DNA of 64,000 nucleotides from Saprospiraceae bacterium. Its GTDB lineage: Bacteria; Bacteroidota; Bacteroidia; Chitinophagales; Saprospiraceae. This document shows positions 63,343 to 64,000 of the stretch, piece by piece; the first letter of the stretch is position 1, and each line of letters starts with the position of its first letter. The notes under the pieces are model-generated. The model was given only the letters and a program-made list of their open reading frames with translations. It ran no database searches and was not told the origin of the DNA. The DNA lies in contig JAHCHX010000001.1 of NCBI GenBank assembly GCA_026129545.1, positions 247,501 to 311,500 of the forward strand, given 5' to 3'. Position numbers and translations under genes: made by a program.

Positions 63343-64000
63343 TTACCTCAGTAGGGTCACGTCACCTTCATACAGCACCTCCTGCCCGTCGAACAATTCA
63401 ATCACAGCATACCACACAAACACGGCGGGGTTCATGGTTTGGCCCCGATGTCTGCCGTCCCAGCCATAAGCGGGGTCGTTGGGCAAGAAATCGTAGTGTT
63501 CGCTGACGAGTTCGCCCCAGCGCGAGTATATTTGGAACGACTTGATTTTCACCACGCTTCGAGTGTCGGCAAAAATCATGAACACATCGTTTTCGCTGTC
63601 GCCGTTGGGCGAGAACACGTTGGGCACATACACGTCCACGCTTTTATCCACCAGCAACAATAGTCGTGCATCGGCCTTGCAGCCGGTTTGACTGGCGACG
63701 TTCAGACGATATTGAGTGGAAGTGAGCGGGGTGGCGAGCGGGTTGAGGCAGGTGTCGCAGTCCAGGCCAGTGTTCGGTGTCCATTGGATGACTGCCAACT
63801 CGCTGGGTGGCACCGTGACTTCCGTGTTGATTTGATAGCTGTCGCCAAGCTTGATGACGACGCGTGTTTCCAAAGTGATTTCCAGCAATTCCCCTTCCAC
63901 GATGGTAGTGGTCGCGGTCGCGCTGCACCCCACGGCATCAATGGCTACGATGGTATAATCGCCGGGGAGCAGGTTGGTGAAAAGGGTGTTCTGTGTGAAC
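63343..64000 (-). CDS. T9SS type-B sorting-domain protein, partial (5' end beyond window)
   Basis: The C-terminal part of a secreted protein; the frame is open to the window edge. Visible are an Ig/SprB-like repeat (LPGDYTIVAIDAVGCSATAT, TGLDCDTCLNP) and a gliding-motility-associated type-B sorting domain (VPNVFSPNGDSENDVFMIFA, FQIYSRWGELV, WDGRHRGQTMNPAVFVWYAV). Such proteins leave by the Por/T9SS route and are often very large and repetitive. At least 218 residues are inside the window. Confidence 0.9.
   Translation of the reverse strand, partial: FTQNTLFTNLLPGDYTIVAIDAVGCSATATTTIVEGELLEITLETRVVIKLGDSYQINTEVTVPPSELAVIQWTPNTGLDCDTCLNPLATPLTSTQYRLNVASQTGCKADARLLLLVDKSVDVYVPNVFSPNGDSENDVFMIFADTRSVVKIKSFQIYSRWGELVSEHYDFLPNDPAYGWDGRHRGQTMNPAVFVWYAVIELFDGQEVLYEGDVTLLR

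Overview
The window looks like a chromosomal piece of a Bacteroidota bacterium, most likely of the Saprospiria/Chitinophagia type. This rests on several proteins with type IX secretion (T9SS) C-terminal sorting domains, a Bacteroidetes-type serine palmitoyltransferase, LytS/LytTR signalling, promoters of the TAnnTTTG type, almost no Shine-Dalgarno sequences, and many lipoproteins. No phage, integron, CRISPR array or intact insertion sequence was seen. The exact lineage cannot be fixed from the sequence alone.

Layout. 1-1.2 kb: 3' part of a 23S rRNA gene, then 5S rRNA and a strong terminator. 1.3-25.9 kb: housekeeping and cell-envelope genes (a peptidase-MA/propeller/barrel protein, a UbiA-like membrane protein, a large secreted M36 metallopeptidase, a DUF5916 outer-membrane protein divergent from a LytS/LytTR two-component pair, serine palmitoyltransferase with a JmjC-like cupin, a PLP cysteine synthase, the E2 subunit of 2-oxoglutarate dehydrogenase, an SdiA-regulated-type propeller, a HAD phosphatase, an M16 peptidase, a lysoplasmalogenase and an Lgt-like enzyme). 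26-34.1 kb: trmB, superoxide dismutase, folE, a DUF4397 triple-repeat T9SS protein, a PA14-OmpA protein and a T9SS cargo, with three copies of a small MITE-like element between them. 34.1-39.6 kb: an export operon (ABC ATPase-permease, HlyD-type adaptor, TolC-type channel, membrane metallopeptidase-like protein).

39.7-53.5 kb is a copper-handling cluster: an HMA-AraC fusion regulator, CopA ATPase, HMA chaperone, DUF4396 membrane protein, Cys-rich secreted protein, heavy-metal-binding lipoprotein, then a Cus/Czc-type RND efflux system. All three RND genes are broken (two frameshifts, two amber codons), while every other gene in the window reads through cleanly. The cluster is also interrupted by a VapBC-type toxin-antitoxin pair and a GxxExxY (PDDEXK_3) gene, and it is stitched by a family of hairpin repeats found nowhere else in the window. 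One of these hairpins has been amplified, together with the tail of cusA, into a 112-bp tandem array.

53.6-64 kb: a LuxC-like acyl-CoA reductase, trmD, a DUF2256 mini-gene, a double zinc-ribbon protein, tRNA-His, a DUF1573 lipoprotein, aroK, rpiB, a secreted subtilase, a YebC-family regulator, a CpcT/CpeT-like lipoprotein followed by three consecutive long hairpins, and a T9SS type-B protein running off the right edge.

Main points for follow-up: the decaying copper-efflux operon with its private hairpin family; an ABC exporter with an abnormal signature motif, Walker B and H-loop; a MITE family with conserved 13-bp ends; and a promoter-to-terminator unit around 17.9-18.2 kb encoding a 32-residue TatA-like peptide.
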